Source: Actinomycetota bacterium (GTDB taxonomy: Bacteria; Actinomycetota; Actinomycetes; Nanopelagicales; Nanopelagicaceae). Taken from it: 28,675 nucleotides of DNA. Below the pieces are notes generated by a model. It was not told where the DNA came from. It saw only the letters and a program-made list of their open reading frames with translations, and searched no databases. Made by a program: the position numbers and the translations under genes. This document shows, one piece after another, positions 16,788-25,378 of this stretch (its first letter is position 1; each line of letters begins with the position of its first letter). The stretch spans positions 1 to 28,675 of the forward strand of contig RFMK01000178.1 in the NCBI GenBank assembly GCA_009927705.1. Direction: 5' to 3'.

Positions 16788-18844
16788 GCTCGGGCCTTTG
16801 AGATCGAGTCACGTGCAGCGGCTGCGACTTTTTCTGGTGTAAAACCAAACTCCGAGAAGAGTTTTGAAGCTGAGGCTGATGCACCGAAATGCTCAAGCGA
16901 GACTGCAACTCCGCAATCGCCAATCAAATCGCGCCAACCTTGAGCGATGCCAGCTTCAATACTTACTCGAGCTCGCACGTTGGAAGGTAAAACCGACTCA
17001 CGATAGTTATGGTCTTGAGCGCTAAACCATTCAAGGCATGGGGCGCTGACGACTCTCGCGGAAATACCTTCACTGGCTAACAACTCTGATGCAGCAAGCG
17101 CAATAGAAACTTCAGAGCCCGTTGCAATGAGAATGACATCTGGATTGGGTTGAGAATTTAACGAATAGGCGCCGCGCGAAACGAGCGATGCCGAAGCGAA
17201 CTTTGAGCGATCAATAACTGGAAGATTCTGACGCGAGAGCAGAATTCCAACTGGTCGCTTCCTGATAATGATTTCGCGCCACGCAGCAACAACCTCATTT
17301 GCATCAGCGGGACGTATGACATCAAAGTTGGGGATGGCTCGAAGGGCAGCAATATGTTCAACCGGTTGGTGGGTTGGCCCATCTTCGCCTAGTCCGATTG
17401 AGTCATGTGTCCATACGTATGTAACCGGAAGATTCATTAACGCAGAAAGTCGGACAGCGCCGCGCATGTAGTCACTGAAGACGAGGAAGGTTCCGCCGAA
17501 TGGTCGTACCAATCCGTGAAGCGACATTCCATTGAGAATCGAGCCCATGGCATGTTCGCGAATACCAAAGTGAATGGTGCGTCCGTAAGGGTTCGCATGT
17601 TTCATTGACGATGAGGCTGGAAGGAAGGATTCGCCCTCTTCGATGGTGGTGTTATTGCTATCTGCCAAATCTGAAGAACCACCGAACATCTCTGGAAGTG
17701 TGCGAGCTAAGGCATTGATGGCGTCGCCAGATGCCTTACGAGTGGCAACTTCCTTATCAGGGGAGAAAGTGGGCAGATTTGAATCCCAACCAGTAGGTAA
17801 CTGGCCCTCAACTAAGCGTTTCAACAAAGCAGCCTTATCGGCCTGCGTTGATTTCCAGGTTTCGAAACCTTTGTTCCAATCCGCACGTAGATCTTGTCCG
17901 CGCGCTGCAACCTTTCCAACATGGCTTGCAATCTCAGTTGGAAAGAAGAAATCTTCAGCCGGTAATCCCAATTCCTTTTTTGTCGCTGCAACTTCATCTG
18001 CTCCAAGTGCGGAACCATGCGACTTCGCAGTATTGCGCGCTTTTGGTGCGGGCCATGCAATCACAGTCTTAAGTCGAATCAAAGTTGGTTTGCTGGTCAT
18101 CGCAACCGCTTCTTCCATTGCAGATTCCAGAGCATCGCGATCGACATCTCCATTGGATCGCGCGGCGACTTCAATGACATGCCAACCGTATGCGCGATAA
18201 CGCGCAGAGACATCTTCGGTGAATGCATAATGAGTGTCACCTTCGATGGAGATTCGATTATCGTCATAGATTACTTTGAGATTTCCTAGCGCTTGCGTTC
18301 CGGCAAGTGATGAAGCTTCGGTACTTACACCTTCTTGCAAATCTCCATCGCTACAAATAACCCAGATGTTGTGATCAAATGGACTAGCGCCCCACGCGGC
18401 ATCAGGATCAAGTAATCCACGTTCGTAACGAGATGCCATCGCCATGCCAACAGCATTTGCTACACCTTGACCAAGGGGGCCAGTCGTTGTTTCAACTCCT
18501 GCAGTATGTCCATACTCTGGATGGCCAGGAGTTAACGAGCCCCAGGTACGAAAAGCTTTGAGGTCATCGATGCTCAATCCATATCCACTAAAAAGCAATT
18601 GAATATAGAGAGTAAGCGATGAGTGTCCGCATGAAAGTACGAAGCGATCTCTTCCAATCCATTGCGGATCACTGGGATCGTGCCGAAGAAAGCGCTGGAA
18701 CAAGGTGTACGCGACAGGCGCAAGGGACATCGCAGTGCCGGGATGACCATTTCCAACTTTTTGTACGGCATCCATTGCGAGCGCTCGAGCTATGGAAACT
18801 GCCTTGTCGTCGAGTTCGCCCCAGGGCACTTTAGTTGGATACAT
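16784..18844 (-). CDS. tkt: Transketolase
   Basis: Thiamine-diphosphate enzyme that transfers two-carbon units between sugar phosphates, linking the pentose phosphate pathway to glycolysis. The 686-residue product has the N-terminal GNGHPGTAMS motif with His34. The thiamine-binding region is CSDGDLQEGVSTEA (near 165-178) followed by IYDDNRISIEG. The pyrimidine-domain motif is FGIREHAMG (near 425). Other landmarks are THDSIGLGEDGPTHQPVEH (near 480-498) and a carboxy-terminal domain ending in SISKARA. The ATG at 18844 shares one base with the ctaA stop (TGATG), and the TGA overlaps the tal start. No independent promoter is visible, so it probably depends on initiation before ctaA. Confidence 0.96.
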   Translation of the reverse strand: MYPTKVPWGELDDKAVSIARALAMDAVQKVGNGHPGTAMSLAPVAYTLFQRFLRHDPSDPQWIGRDRFVLSCGHSSLTLYIQLLFSGYGLSIDDLKAFRTWGSLTPGHPEYGHTAGVETTTGPLGQGVANAVGMAMASRYERGLLDPDAAWGASPFDHNIWVICSDGDLQEGVSTEASSLAGTQALGNLKVIYDDNRISIEGDTHYAFTEDVSARYRAYGWHVIEVAARSNGDVDRDALESAMEEAVAMTSKPTLIRLKTVIAWPAPKARNTAKSHGSALGADEVAATKKELGLPAEDFFFPTEIASHVGKVAARGQDLRADWNKGFETWKSTQADKAALLKRLVEGQLPTGWDSNLPTFSPDKEVATRKASGDAINALARTLPEMFGGSSDLADSNNTTIEEGESFLPASSSMKHANPYGRTIHFGIREHAMGSILNGMSLHGLVRPFGGTFLVFSDYMRGAVRLSALMNLPVTYVWTHDSIGLGEDGPTHQPVEHIAALRAIPNFDVIRPADANEVVAAWREIIIRKRPVGILLSRQNLPVIDRSKFASASLVSRGAYSLNSQPNPDVILIATGSEVSIALAASELLASEGISARVVSAPCLEWFSAQDHNYRESVLPSNVRARVSIEAGIAQGWRDLIGDCGVAVSLEHFGASASASKLFSEFGFTPEKVAAAARDSISKARA

Positions 18845-19740
18845 CAGGTCCCTTTCCGAGCGACGAGATTACCTGTAATCGCTAAGTTCCATGCGAAAAG
18901 CCACACGAGGATTGCGCCAATGAGATGTGCGCCGACAATAAGTTCCGGAAGTCCCGTGAAGTATTGGACATATCCGATTGCACCTTGTGCCAACGCGACA
19001 ATAAGAAACTGCTGAGATAGCGGGCTAAGTCGAGATCGCGTCGCTTCGCTTTCGCCAAGCTTGATTGCAATTACGAGTGCGACTGTGACTCCAAGAAGCG
19101 CGATCACCAAATCAGCATGAATCCACGCCATCATCTTTGAATCTAGATTAAATCTTTCAGCAGTTGAATCACCAGCATGCGGTCCGCTGCCAGTCACGAT
19201 GGTGCCCATGAAGAGCACTGCAATTGTCAGCAAGAGATGCGCGCGCATGAGATTGCGAACCAGGGGGATTGGCGCAATTGTGGTGGGCGTTTTTGCATGG
19301 GCGCGTTGGCGTAGAGACAAAGCGCCAGCAATGAGGACAATCGAGAGCAAGAAATGTGCTGCGACGGTGGCAGGGTTGAGTCCGGTAAGTACCGTGATTC
19401 CACCAAGAACGCCCTGCGCCAAAATGCCAATGATTTGAAAAGCGCCAAGGCGACGAAGGTGTCGCGCTCCTGATTTCAGAATGAACGCCATCAATGCGAG
19501 CGCATTGAGAAGAAGTATGAAAGTAAGCAATCGATTTCCGAATTCAATCCATGCATGCAATGGCGCTTCGGGTTGATCAGGTGTTGGAGTGTAAGAACCA
19601 GGCGTGCATTCCGGCCAGGTTGAACATCCCAGCCCTGAGCCGGTAATACGAACAGCTCCACCGGTTACGACAATCGCAGATTGAGTGAAGACCATGAGCG
19701 AGGAGAGTTTCCAGAGTGCGGTTTTCATCTTCTCGGCCAC
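18844..19740 (-). CDS. ctaA: Heme A synthase (CtaA/COX15 family)
   Basis: Membrane enzyme oxidising the C8 methyl of heme O to make heme A for aa3-type cytochrome oxidase. The product is 298 residues from a GTG at 19740, or 294 from an ATG at 19728; neither has a clear ribosome site. About eight hydrophobic segments can be seen. The family motif GSGLGCSTWPECTPG at 34-48 holds the cysteine pair (Cys39 and Cys45) of the first extracytoplasmic loop. HAWIEFGNR at 62-70 carries the conserved glutamate (Glu66). Later histidines (VAAHFLL, WIHADLV, VGAHLIG) are likely heme ligands. It is the first gene of the minus-strand chain and is divergent from sufR. A SURF1-like gene at 28026 supports an aa3 oxidase in this organism. 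Confidence 0.92.
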   Translation of the reverse strand: MAEKMKTALWKLSSLMVFTQSAIVVTGGAVRITGSGLGCSTWPECTPGSYTPTPDQPEAPLHAWIEFGNRLLTFILLLNALALMAFILKSGARHLRRLGAFQIIGILAQGVLGGITVLTGLNPATVAAHFLLSIVLIAGALSLRQRAHAKTPTTIAPIPLVRNLMRAHLLLTIAVLFMGTIVTGSGPHAGDSTAERFNLDSKMMAWIHADLVIALLGVTVALVIAIKLGESEATRSRLSPLSQQFLIVALAQGAIGYVQYFTGLPELIVGAHLIGAILVWLFAWNLAITGNLVARKGT

Positions 19741-19801
19741 AGGCGTGAGCCTAGTTATGGCTATCGGGTCAGGTCAGGACTGACGATGGGATTCCGACCA
19801 C
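19741..19801. promoter_or_regulatory. Divergent ctaA/sufR control region with GTCAG repeats
   Basis: This 61-base gap must hold the promoters of both the ctaA-tkt-tal-pgi chain (minus) and the suf operon (plus), unless they lie inside the genes. GTCAG occurs twice in tandem (19768-19772 and 19773-19777), followed after GA by CTGAC (19780-19784), so the second copy forms an inverted repeat with a two-base centre. A SufR-type repressor usually controls its own operon, so this is a candidate operator. I did not see the cyanobacterial SufR site (CAAC-N6-GTTG). Promoter hexamers are poor: CATAAC on the minus strand and TAGTTA on the plus strand are the best -10 candidates. Confidence 0.4.
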
Positions 19802-20539
19802 ATGCTCGAAGTGGCGCCTAAGTCCGAATTACGAAACAATACTGTTGTGAAATCCGCCGCTCCGACCGAGGACCTACGTACCCGTGACCAGGTCGCCCGA
19901 ACGATCCTTGAGTCTGGACCATCGACCGCCGTCGACTTAGCTGAACGCCTTGGGCTAACACCTGCCGGGATTCGTCGCCATCTCGATTCCCTGGTTCTGG
20001 AAGGGATTCTGGAGGAGCGCGAACCCCACATTCGCAGCTCTCGAGGTCGCGGTCGACCATCAAAAGTCTTCGTCATGAGCGACACAGGTCGGGAGAGATT
20101 TGAACATTCTTACGATGACTTAGCAGTTTCTGCTTTGAAATATATTGCAGCAAATAGCGGGGAGCATCTCGTGACTGGTTTTGCTCGCCATCGCGCGGAA
20201 GAAATTGTTCGGCGTTCTCACGATCGCATTGGTAATTCCAAGGATTCCATAACCGGTCTTGCTGAGTTCCTCAGCGAGGAGGGATATGCCGCAAATACTC
20301 ATGCTCACGGAATTGGAATCGAATTGTGCCAACACCATTGTCCGATCGCACACGTCGCAGCCGAATTCCCTCAACTATGTGAAGAAGAAACCGCAGCCTT
20401 CTCCAAAATTCTTGGAACGCATGTCCAACGTTTGGCGACGATCGCACATGGCGATGGCGTCTGCACAACTTTCATCCCCACCAAAGATGTACCTCAATCA
20501 AACGCACCACTACGTAAGAGAAAGATGAGCAAACGATGA
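19802..20539 (+). CDS. sufR: SufR-type iron-sulfur-responsive repressor
   Basis: Transcription factor of the ArsR/DeoR-like winged-helix type that senses cluster status and represses the suf operon when Fe-S supply is adequate. The 245-residue product has an N-terminal winged helix-turn-helix (about 28-85, with DLAERLGLTPAGIRRHLDSL). A carboxy-terminal half holds Cys176, Cys180, Cys193 and Cys221 (LCQHHCP, QLCEEE, DGVCTT), matching the cysteine-rich cluster-binding region of SufR. The first 25 or so residues before RTRDQVAR are poorly conserved, and a GTG at 19847 is a possible later start. The stop overlaps the sufB ATG by four bases, tying repressor and operon together. Confidence 0.9.
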   Translation: MLEVAPKSELRNNTVVKSAAPTEDLRTRDQVARTILESGPSTAVDLAERLGLTPAGIRRHLDSLVLEGILEEREPHIRSSRGRGRPSKVFVMSDTGRERFEHSYDDLAVSALKYIAANSGEHLVTGFARHRAEEIVRRSHDRIGNSKDSITGLAEFLSEEGYAANTHAHGIGIELCQHHCPIAHVAAEFPQLCEEETAAFSKILGTHVQRLATIAHGDGVCTTFIPTKDVPQSNAPLRKRKMSKR

Positions 20540-21948
20540 GCCAGACTGCACATCCCGAACTCGAAGGCATTGGAAAATATGAATACGGCTGGTCCGATAA
20601 GGATGTTGCCGGCGCAAACGTCAAGCGCGGCCTCAACGAGGACGTAGTTCGAGACATTTCTGGCAAGAAGAACGAGCCGCAATGGATGCTCGACCTTCGT
20701 TTGAAAGGTCTTTCGCTCTTCGACAAGAAGCCGCTTCCAAATTGGGGTTCAGATCTCTCCGATATCAAGTTCGACACCATCAAGTACTTCGTGCGTTCGA
20801 CTGAGAAGCAAGCGACATCATGGGAAGAACTCCCAGAGGACATCAAGAACACATACGACCGACTAGGTATCCCGGAAGCTGAAAAGCAGCGCCTAGTAGC
20901 GGGTGTTGCCGCTCAGTATGAATCGGAAGTTGTTTACCACTCGATTCGTGAAGATCTCGAGAAACAAGGCGTCATCTTCCTAGATACCGATACTGGACTT
21001 CGCGAACACGAAGATATTTTCAAGGAGTTTTTCGGTTCTGTTATTCCGGTAGGCGATAACAAGTTTGCCGCTCTCAATACGGCTGTCTGGTCTGGTGGAT
21101 CATTTGTCTACGTTCCAAAAGGCGTCCATGTAGAGATTCCACTTCAAGCATATTTCCGAATCAACACGGAGAACATGGGTCAATTCGAACGCACCTTGAT
21201 CATTGCTGATGAAGGTTCCTACGTTCATTATGTTGAGGGTTGTACTGCGCCGATTTATTCCTCTGACTCATTGCACTCGGCTGTTGTTGAGATCATTGTT
21301 CGTAAGAACGCACGCGTTCGTTACACAACTATTCAGAATTGGTCCAACAACGTCTATAACTTGGTAACTAAACGTGCGACGTGTGCTGAAGGCGCAACCA
21401 TGGAGTGGATTGATGGCAACATCGGATCGAAAGTCACCATGAAATACCCAGCAGTCTTCATGATGGGTCCTCATGCAAAAGGCGAGACTCTCTCAATCGC
21501 ATTCGCTGGTGAAGGTCAACATCAAGATGCGGGCGCGAAAATGGTTCACGCTGCACCTCACACATCTTCCACCATCATTTCAAAATCGGTTGCACGTGGG
21601 GGAGGACGCACCTCGTATCGCGGACTTGTCCAAGTCCAAGAAGGCGCGCACCACTCAAAGAGCACCGTTAAATGCGATGCGCTTCTTGTCGACACAATTT
21701 CGCGTTCAGATACATATCCCTATGTTGATGTTCGTGAAGACGATGTTTCTATGGGCCACGAAGCCACAGTCTCCAAGATCTCCGACGATCAACTTTTCTA
21801 CCTCATGTCTCGTGGACTTTCGGAAGATGAAGCTATGGCGATGATCGTTCGAGGATTTATTGAACCGATTGCCCGTGAATTGCCTATGGAGTATGCCCTC
21901 GAGCTCAATCGCTTAATCGAACTCCAAATGGAAGGGGCGGTTGGTTAA
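20536..21948 (+). CDS. sufB: Fe-S cluster assembly scaffold SufB
   Basis: Scaffold component of the SufBCD complex on which Fe-S clusters are built. The 470-residue protein shows SufB landmarks: WMLDLRLKGL near 50-59, VPKGVHVEIPLQAYFRIN near 194-211, VEGCTAPIYSSDSLHSAVVE near 233-252, and QNWSNNVYNLVTKR near 268-281. Cys380 in STVKCDALL is the likely counterpart of the cluster-assembly cysteine. The motif SMGHEATVSKI near 401-411 follows. No intein interrupts it, unlike the M. tuberculosis homologue. The ATG overlaps the sufR TGA, and its TAA shares one base with the sufD start (TAATG). Confidence 0.97.
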   Translation: MSQTAHPELEGIGKYEYGWSDKDVAGANVKRGLNEDVVRDISGKKNEPQWMLDLRLKGLSLFDKKPLPNWGSDLSDIKFDTIKYFVRSTEKQATSWEELPEDIKNTYDRLGIPEAEKQRLVAGVAAQYESEVVYHSIREDLEKQGVIFLDTDTGLREHEDIFKEFFGSVIPVGDNKFAALNTAVWSGGSFVYVPKGVHVEIPLQAYFRINTENMGQFERTLIIADEGSYVHYVEGCTAPIYSSDSLHSAVVEIIVRKNARVRYTTIQNWSNNVYNLVTKRATCAEGATMEWIDGNIGSKVTMKYPAVFMMGPHAKGETLSIAFAGEGQHQDAGAKMVHAAPHTSSTIISKSVARGGGRTSYRGLVQVQEGAHHSKSTVKCDALLVDTISRSDTYPYVDVREDDVSMGHEATVSKISDDQLFYLMSRGLSEDEAMAMIVRGFIEPIARELPMEYALELNRLIELQMEGAVG

Positions 21949-23033
21949 TGTCAGTGTTACCAACAAATTACCTCACTCCTACGGGTCGAGAAGAAGCATG
22001 GCGGTTCACGCCACTCAAGCGCATTGCAGGTCTTCATGATCCGGCGACGAACGTTGCGGATCGAATCTCGATTGCCCTGAGCGGAGCGATACGGCCTGGC
22101 TTTAGCATCGATAAAGTTAAAGCAACGGACCTTCCTGCGAAGTCATCAACAGACGATGCAGTAGTTCAACGCGTGCGCGCAGTCGTTTCTGAAGTTACGC
22201 ATCTTCAGATCGCCAAGGAAGCGCTTGTTTCAGAGCCAATTATTTTGACTCGTAGCACCGGAAATCAATCAGAGTTCTCGCGCACTGTCATTACTGCTGG
22301 CGCACATAGCAAAGCGACAGTCATAGTGGAAAACTCCGGAAACGCAACTCTTGGTGAAGAAATCGAAATTCGTTTAGAAGCAGGATCGAATCTCACCTTC
22401 ATTACTCTGCAGGAGTGGAGCGAGAATTCTGTTCATCTTGGTCGTCATCATGCCATCGTGGGACGAGATGCAACTTTTAATTCCATCACCGTCACGGTTG
22501 GTGGGTCACTCGTGCGCCTGCTTCCCACTGTTGAATATTCAGATCAAGGTGGAAGTGCTGAGTTACTTGGACTTTACTTCGCCACCGATGGCCAACATCT
22601 TGAACACCGGGTGCATGTCGAACATGGCATTCCCAATGCAAAATCTCGCGTTACATACAAAGGCGTCCTAGCCGGAGACCAGGCGAGAACTGTATGGATT
22701 GGCGATGTATTCATTCGCGGAAATGCTGAAGGCACCGATACTTATGAACTCAATAAGAATCTCTTGCTCACAGATGGCGCTCGCGCTGATTCAGTCCCGA
22801 ATTTGGAGATTGAAACGGGCGAGATCGTCGGTGCAGGACATGCCAGCACCACTGGTCGTTTTGATGACGAACAACTCTTCTATTTGATGTCCCGCGGGAT
22901 CCCTATGGCAGATGCTCGACGCCTTGTAATTCGCGGATTCTTCACTGAGATCATTAACAAGATCGGCATTGAAGAAATCGAAGATCGCTTGATGTCGAGA
23001 ATTGACACTCAGCTCGAAAGAGTTGGAGCATAG
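21948..23033 (+). CDS. sufD: Fe-S cluster assembly protein SufD
   Basis: Partner of SufB and SufC in the SufBCD scaffold, with a beta-helix core related to SufB; it is linked to iron acquisition by the complex. The 361-residue product begins with the family motif GREEAWRFTPLKRI (about 13-26). The carboxy-terminal motif GAGHASTTGRFDDEQLFYL contains His298, the likely equivalent of the conserved SufD histidine at the SufB interface. RGIPMADARRLVIRGFF follows. The ATG shares one base with the sufB stop, and its TAG is directly followed by the start of the Rieske gene. Confidence 0.95.
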   Translation: MSVLPTNYLTPTGREEAWRFTPLKRIAGLHDPATNVADRISIALSGAIRPGFSIDKVKATDLPAKSSTDDAVVQRVRAVVSEVTHLQIAKEALVSEPIILTRSTGNQSEFSRTVITAGAHSKATVIVENSGNATLGEEIEIRLEAGSNLTFITLQEWSENSVHLGRHHAIVGRDATFNSITVTVGGSLVRLLPTVEYSDQGGSAELLGLYFATDGQHLEHRVHVEHGIPNAKSRVTYKGVLAGDQARTVWIGDVFIRGNAEGTDTYELNKNLLLTDGARADSVPNLEIETGEIVGAGHASTTGRFDDEQLFYLMSRGIPMADARRLVIRGFFTEIINKIGIEEIEDRLMSRIDTQLERVGA

Positions 23034-23339
23034 ATGTCATCCACACAGATTGCTTTCTCGGCTCTTGCCGAAGGGAAGCCCCAGAAAATATCGCTTGGCA
23101 ACAAAGATGTCTGCGTTGCCCGTATCGGCGAAGAAGTATTCGCCGTTGCAGATATGTGTACTCATTCCGAAGCATCACTTTCTGAAGGCGATATCAGTAA
23201 TTACAAGATTGAATGCTGGCTCCATGGCGCGGAATTCGATCTTCGCACTGGTGAGGCAATGACTCCTCCAGCAGTAGAAGCACTTGAAACATTCGAAGTA
23301 CGTCGTGATGGAGATACTGTCACGATTTCCCAGAAATAG
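23034..23339 (+). CDS. Rieske-type [2Fe-2S] ferredoxin in the suf operon
   Basis: Small soluble protein of 101 residues with a Rieske cluster motif: Cys42-Thr-His44, sixteen residues, then Cys61-Trp-Leu-His64, giving two cysteine and two histidine ligands. It resembles the ferredoxin components of ring-hydroxylating dioxygenases and NirD-like proteins. No membrane segment or signal peptide is present. It begins immediately after the sufD stop and is followed by sufC 20 bases later, so it is surely co-expressed with the SUF machinery. Similar genes occur at this place in other actinobacterial suf operons, from memory. An electron-transfer role in cluster assembly is inference. No oxygenase gene is nearby. 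Confidence 0.92.
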   Translation: MSSTQIAFSALAEGKPQKISLGNKDVCVARIGEEVFAVADMCTHSEASLSEGDISNYKIECWLHGAEFDLRTGEAMTPPAVEALETFEVRRDGDTVTISQK

Positions 23340-23346
23340 AACGTCT

Positions 23347-23354
23347 AGGAGAAG
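23347..23354 (+). promoter_or_regulatory. Ribosome binding site of sufC
   Basis: AGGAGAAG five bases before the ATG at 23360 is the strongest Shine-Dalgarno sequence in the suf operon. It may give sufC more translation than its neighbours, which fits a complex containing two SufC per SufB and SufD. Confidence 0.6.
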
Positions 23355-23359
23355 AATAA

Positions 23360-24112
23360 ATGTCACAGCTCGTCATCAAGAATCTTCAGGTCGGAGTCGA
23401 AACCGAATCTGGAATGACAGAAATCCTCCGCGGCGTTGACCTCACGATCAACTCTGGCGAAGTTCACGCAATCATGGGACCAAATGGCTCAGGTAAATCA
23501 ACGCTGGCTTACTCCATTGCGGGACATCCGAAGTACACCATCACAGGTGGTAGCGTCACTCTCGACGGCGCAGATGTATTGGAAATGAGCGTTGATGAAC
23601 GCGCCAAAGCAGGTCTATTTCTGGCGATGCAATATCCCGTCGAAGTACCTGGCGTCTCAGTAGCAAATTTCTTGCGCACCGCCGCAACTGCGTTGCGTGG
23701 CGAAGCGCCAAAAGTCCGTACCTGGGTTGGTGAGGTCAAGGAAGCTATGGGCAAACTTGCCATGGATCCAGCTTTCTCCGAGCGCAACGTCAATGAAGGA
23801 TTCTCAGGCGGCGAGAAAAAGCGACATGAGATTCTTCAGATGGAACTTCTGAAGCCAAAGATTGCGATTCTGGATGAGACAGATTCTGGTCTTGATGTCG
23901 ATGCTCTCCGCATTGTTTCTGAAGGTGTCAATCGGGTGAAGGCAGATCAGAACCTTGGCATCATGCTTATTACTCACTACACCCGCATCTTGCGCTATAT
24001 CAAGCCTGACTTCGTACACGTATTTGCTGGTGGAAAGATTGTCGAAGAAGGCGGACCTGAACTCGCAGAACGTTTGGAAGAGAAGGGCTACGCGCAATAC
24101 GTGAAAGCGTAA
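23360..24112 (+). CDS. sufC: Fe-S cluster assembly ATPase SufC
   Basis: ABC-type ATPase that drives conformational change in the SufBCD scaffold. The 250-residue cytosolic protein has Walker A GPNGSGKS at 40-47. AMQYPVEVPGVSVANFLR near 89-106 is characteristic of SufC. The ABC signature is FSGGEKKRHEILQ near 148-160, Walker B with its glutamate is IAILDETDSGLD near 168-179, and an H-loop LITHYTRIL lies near 197-205. There is no transmembrane domain. It follows the Rieske gene after 20 bases with a strong ribosome site, and sufS follows directly. Confidence 0.97.
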   Translation: MSQLVIKNLQVGVETESGMTEILRGVDLTINSGEVHAIMGPNGSGKSTLAYSIAGHPKYTITGGSVTLDGADVLEMSVDERAKAGLFLAMQYPVEVPGVSVANFLRTAATALRGEAPKVRTWVGEVKEAMGKLAMDPAFSERNVNEGFSGGEKKRHEILQMELLKPKIAILDETDSGLDVDALRIVSEGVNRVKADQNLGIMLITHYTRILRYIKPDFVHVFAGGKIVEEGGPELAERLEEKGYAQYVKA

Positions 24113-24124
24113 TTGCTCGTCACA

Positions 24125-25378
24125 GTGGCTTCACTAGATATCTCGTCGATCAAGCGCGATTTCCCAATACTGTCGCGCAAGATCCGCGAGAATAATCGCT
24201 TGGTTTATCTTGATAGCGGAGCGACATCTCAGAAGCCAAACTCAGTGCTCGACGCTGAACGTGATTTCTATACGCAACATAATGCTGCAGCTCATCGAGG
24301 CGCCCACCAACTAGCGGAAGAAGCAACTGAGCTTTACGAAGGTGCGCGCGAGAAAGTTGCTTCCTTTATTGGAGCAGATGTTGATGAAGTTATCTTTACA
24401 AAATCAGCGACCGAGAGCATCAATGCCATCGCATACTCGATGGGTAATGCCCAATCTGGCTCTCGCTTCCACATTTCTCGCGGTGATCGCATTGTCGTGT
24501 CGGAGATGGAACATCATGCGAATCTGATTCCCTGGCAAGAACTAGCGAGGCGCACGGGCGCTGAACTCGTCTGGTTTAAGGTAACTGACGATGGAAGATT
24601 GGATCTAACCAATCTTTCTGAGCTCATTAATTCTCGAACAAAGATTGTTGCGTTAACTCACCAATCCAATGTCTTAGGAACAATTAACCCATTGGAAGAT
24701 ATTGTTAAACGGACTCATGAAGTCGGCGCGCTATTTGTGCTTGACGCCTGTCAATCAGTACCGCATTACAAGGTCAACGTCAAATCACTCGATATTGATT
24801 TCATCGCCTTCTCTGGCCACAAGATGCTAGGCCCAACTGGTGTGGGAATTCTCTGGGGACGAAAAGAATTACTGGACGAGATGCCACCATTTCTCACTGG
24901 CGGTTCCATGATTGAAACCGTAACCATGGAGTCAGCAACATATCTCGATGCACCGAAACGTTTTGAAGCCGGCGTTCCAAACATGGCGCAAGCAGTTGGC
25001 TTGGGTGCGGCTGTTGATTATTTATCTGCAATCGGACTGGATGTTATCCATTCCCATGAAACCGAATTAACGCGAGCAGCGATCTCAGGGCTACGGACCA
25101 TCGCTGGTCTGACCATCATCGGTCCAACTGATATGACATTGCGTGGGGGAGTCGTATCGTTTGCAATCGAAGGAATACATCCTCATGATCTTGGTCAAGC
25201 GCTCGACAGTTATGGAATCGCCGTGCGGACAGGACATCATTGTGCGTGGCCGTTGATGAGACGATTCAAGACAGTTGCCACCACGCGCGCATCTTTCTAT
25301 CTCTACAACGATCTCGATGATGTAAATGCGCTCGTCGATGGCGTGGAACGCGCTCGAAAGTACTTTGTGGAGCGCTGA
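24125..25378 (+). CDS. sufS: Cysteine desulfurase SufS
   Basis: PLP-dependent enzyme that takes sulfur from cysteine as an enzyme-bound persulfide for cluster assembly, handing it to SufU. From the GTG at 24125 the product is 417 residues. It has LDSGATSQKP near 30-39, SEMEHHANLIPW near 129-140, the PLP lysine in AFSGHKMLGPTG (Lys233), and the active cysteine in RTGHHCAWP (Cys373). The frame is open to a TTG at 24113 directly after the sufC stop (421 residues); that start cannot be excluded, since neither has a good ribosome site. The GTG gives the more usual N-terminus. The stop shares one base with the sufU start (TGATG). Confidence 0.95.
   Translation: MASLDISSIKRDFPILSRKIRENNRLVYLDSGATSQKPNSVLDAERDFYTQHNAAAHRGAHQLAEEATELYEGAREKVASFIGADVDEVIFTKSATESINAIAYSMGNAQSGSRFHISRGDRIVVSEMEHHANLIPWQELARRTGAELVWFKVTDDGRLDLTNLSELINSRTKIVALTHQSNVLGTINPLEDIVKRTHEVGALFVLDACQSVPHYKVNVKSLDIDFIAFSGHKMLGPTGVGILWGRKELLDEMPPFLTGGSMIETVTMESATYLDAPKRFEAGVPNMAQAVGLGAAVDYLSAIGLDVIHSHETELTRAAISGLRTIAGLTIIGPTDMTLRGGVVSFAIEGIHPHDLGQALDSYGIAVRTGHHCAWPLMRRFKTVATTRASFYLYNDLDDVNALVDGVERARKYFVER

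Noticed and set aside
17643..18200. 185-codon open frame on the plus strand opposite tkt
   Set aside because: Transketolase is certain on the other strand. The frame has no ribosome site or recognisable domain and reflects codon-position bias.
20536..21948. Possible intein in SufB
   Set aside because: The M. tuberculosis SufB has one, so I looked. The 470-residue protein is continuous, of normal length, and shows no inserted block.
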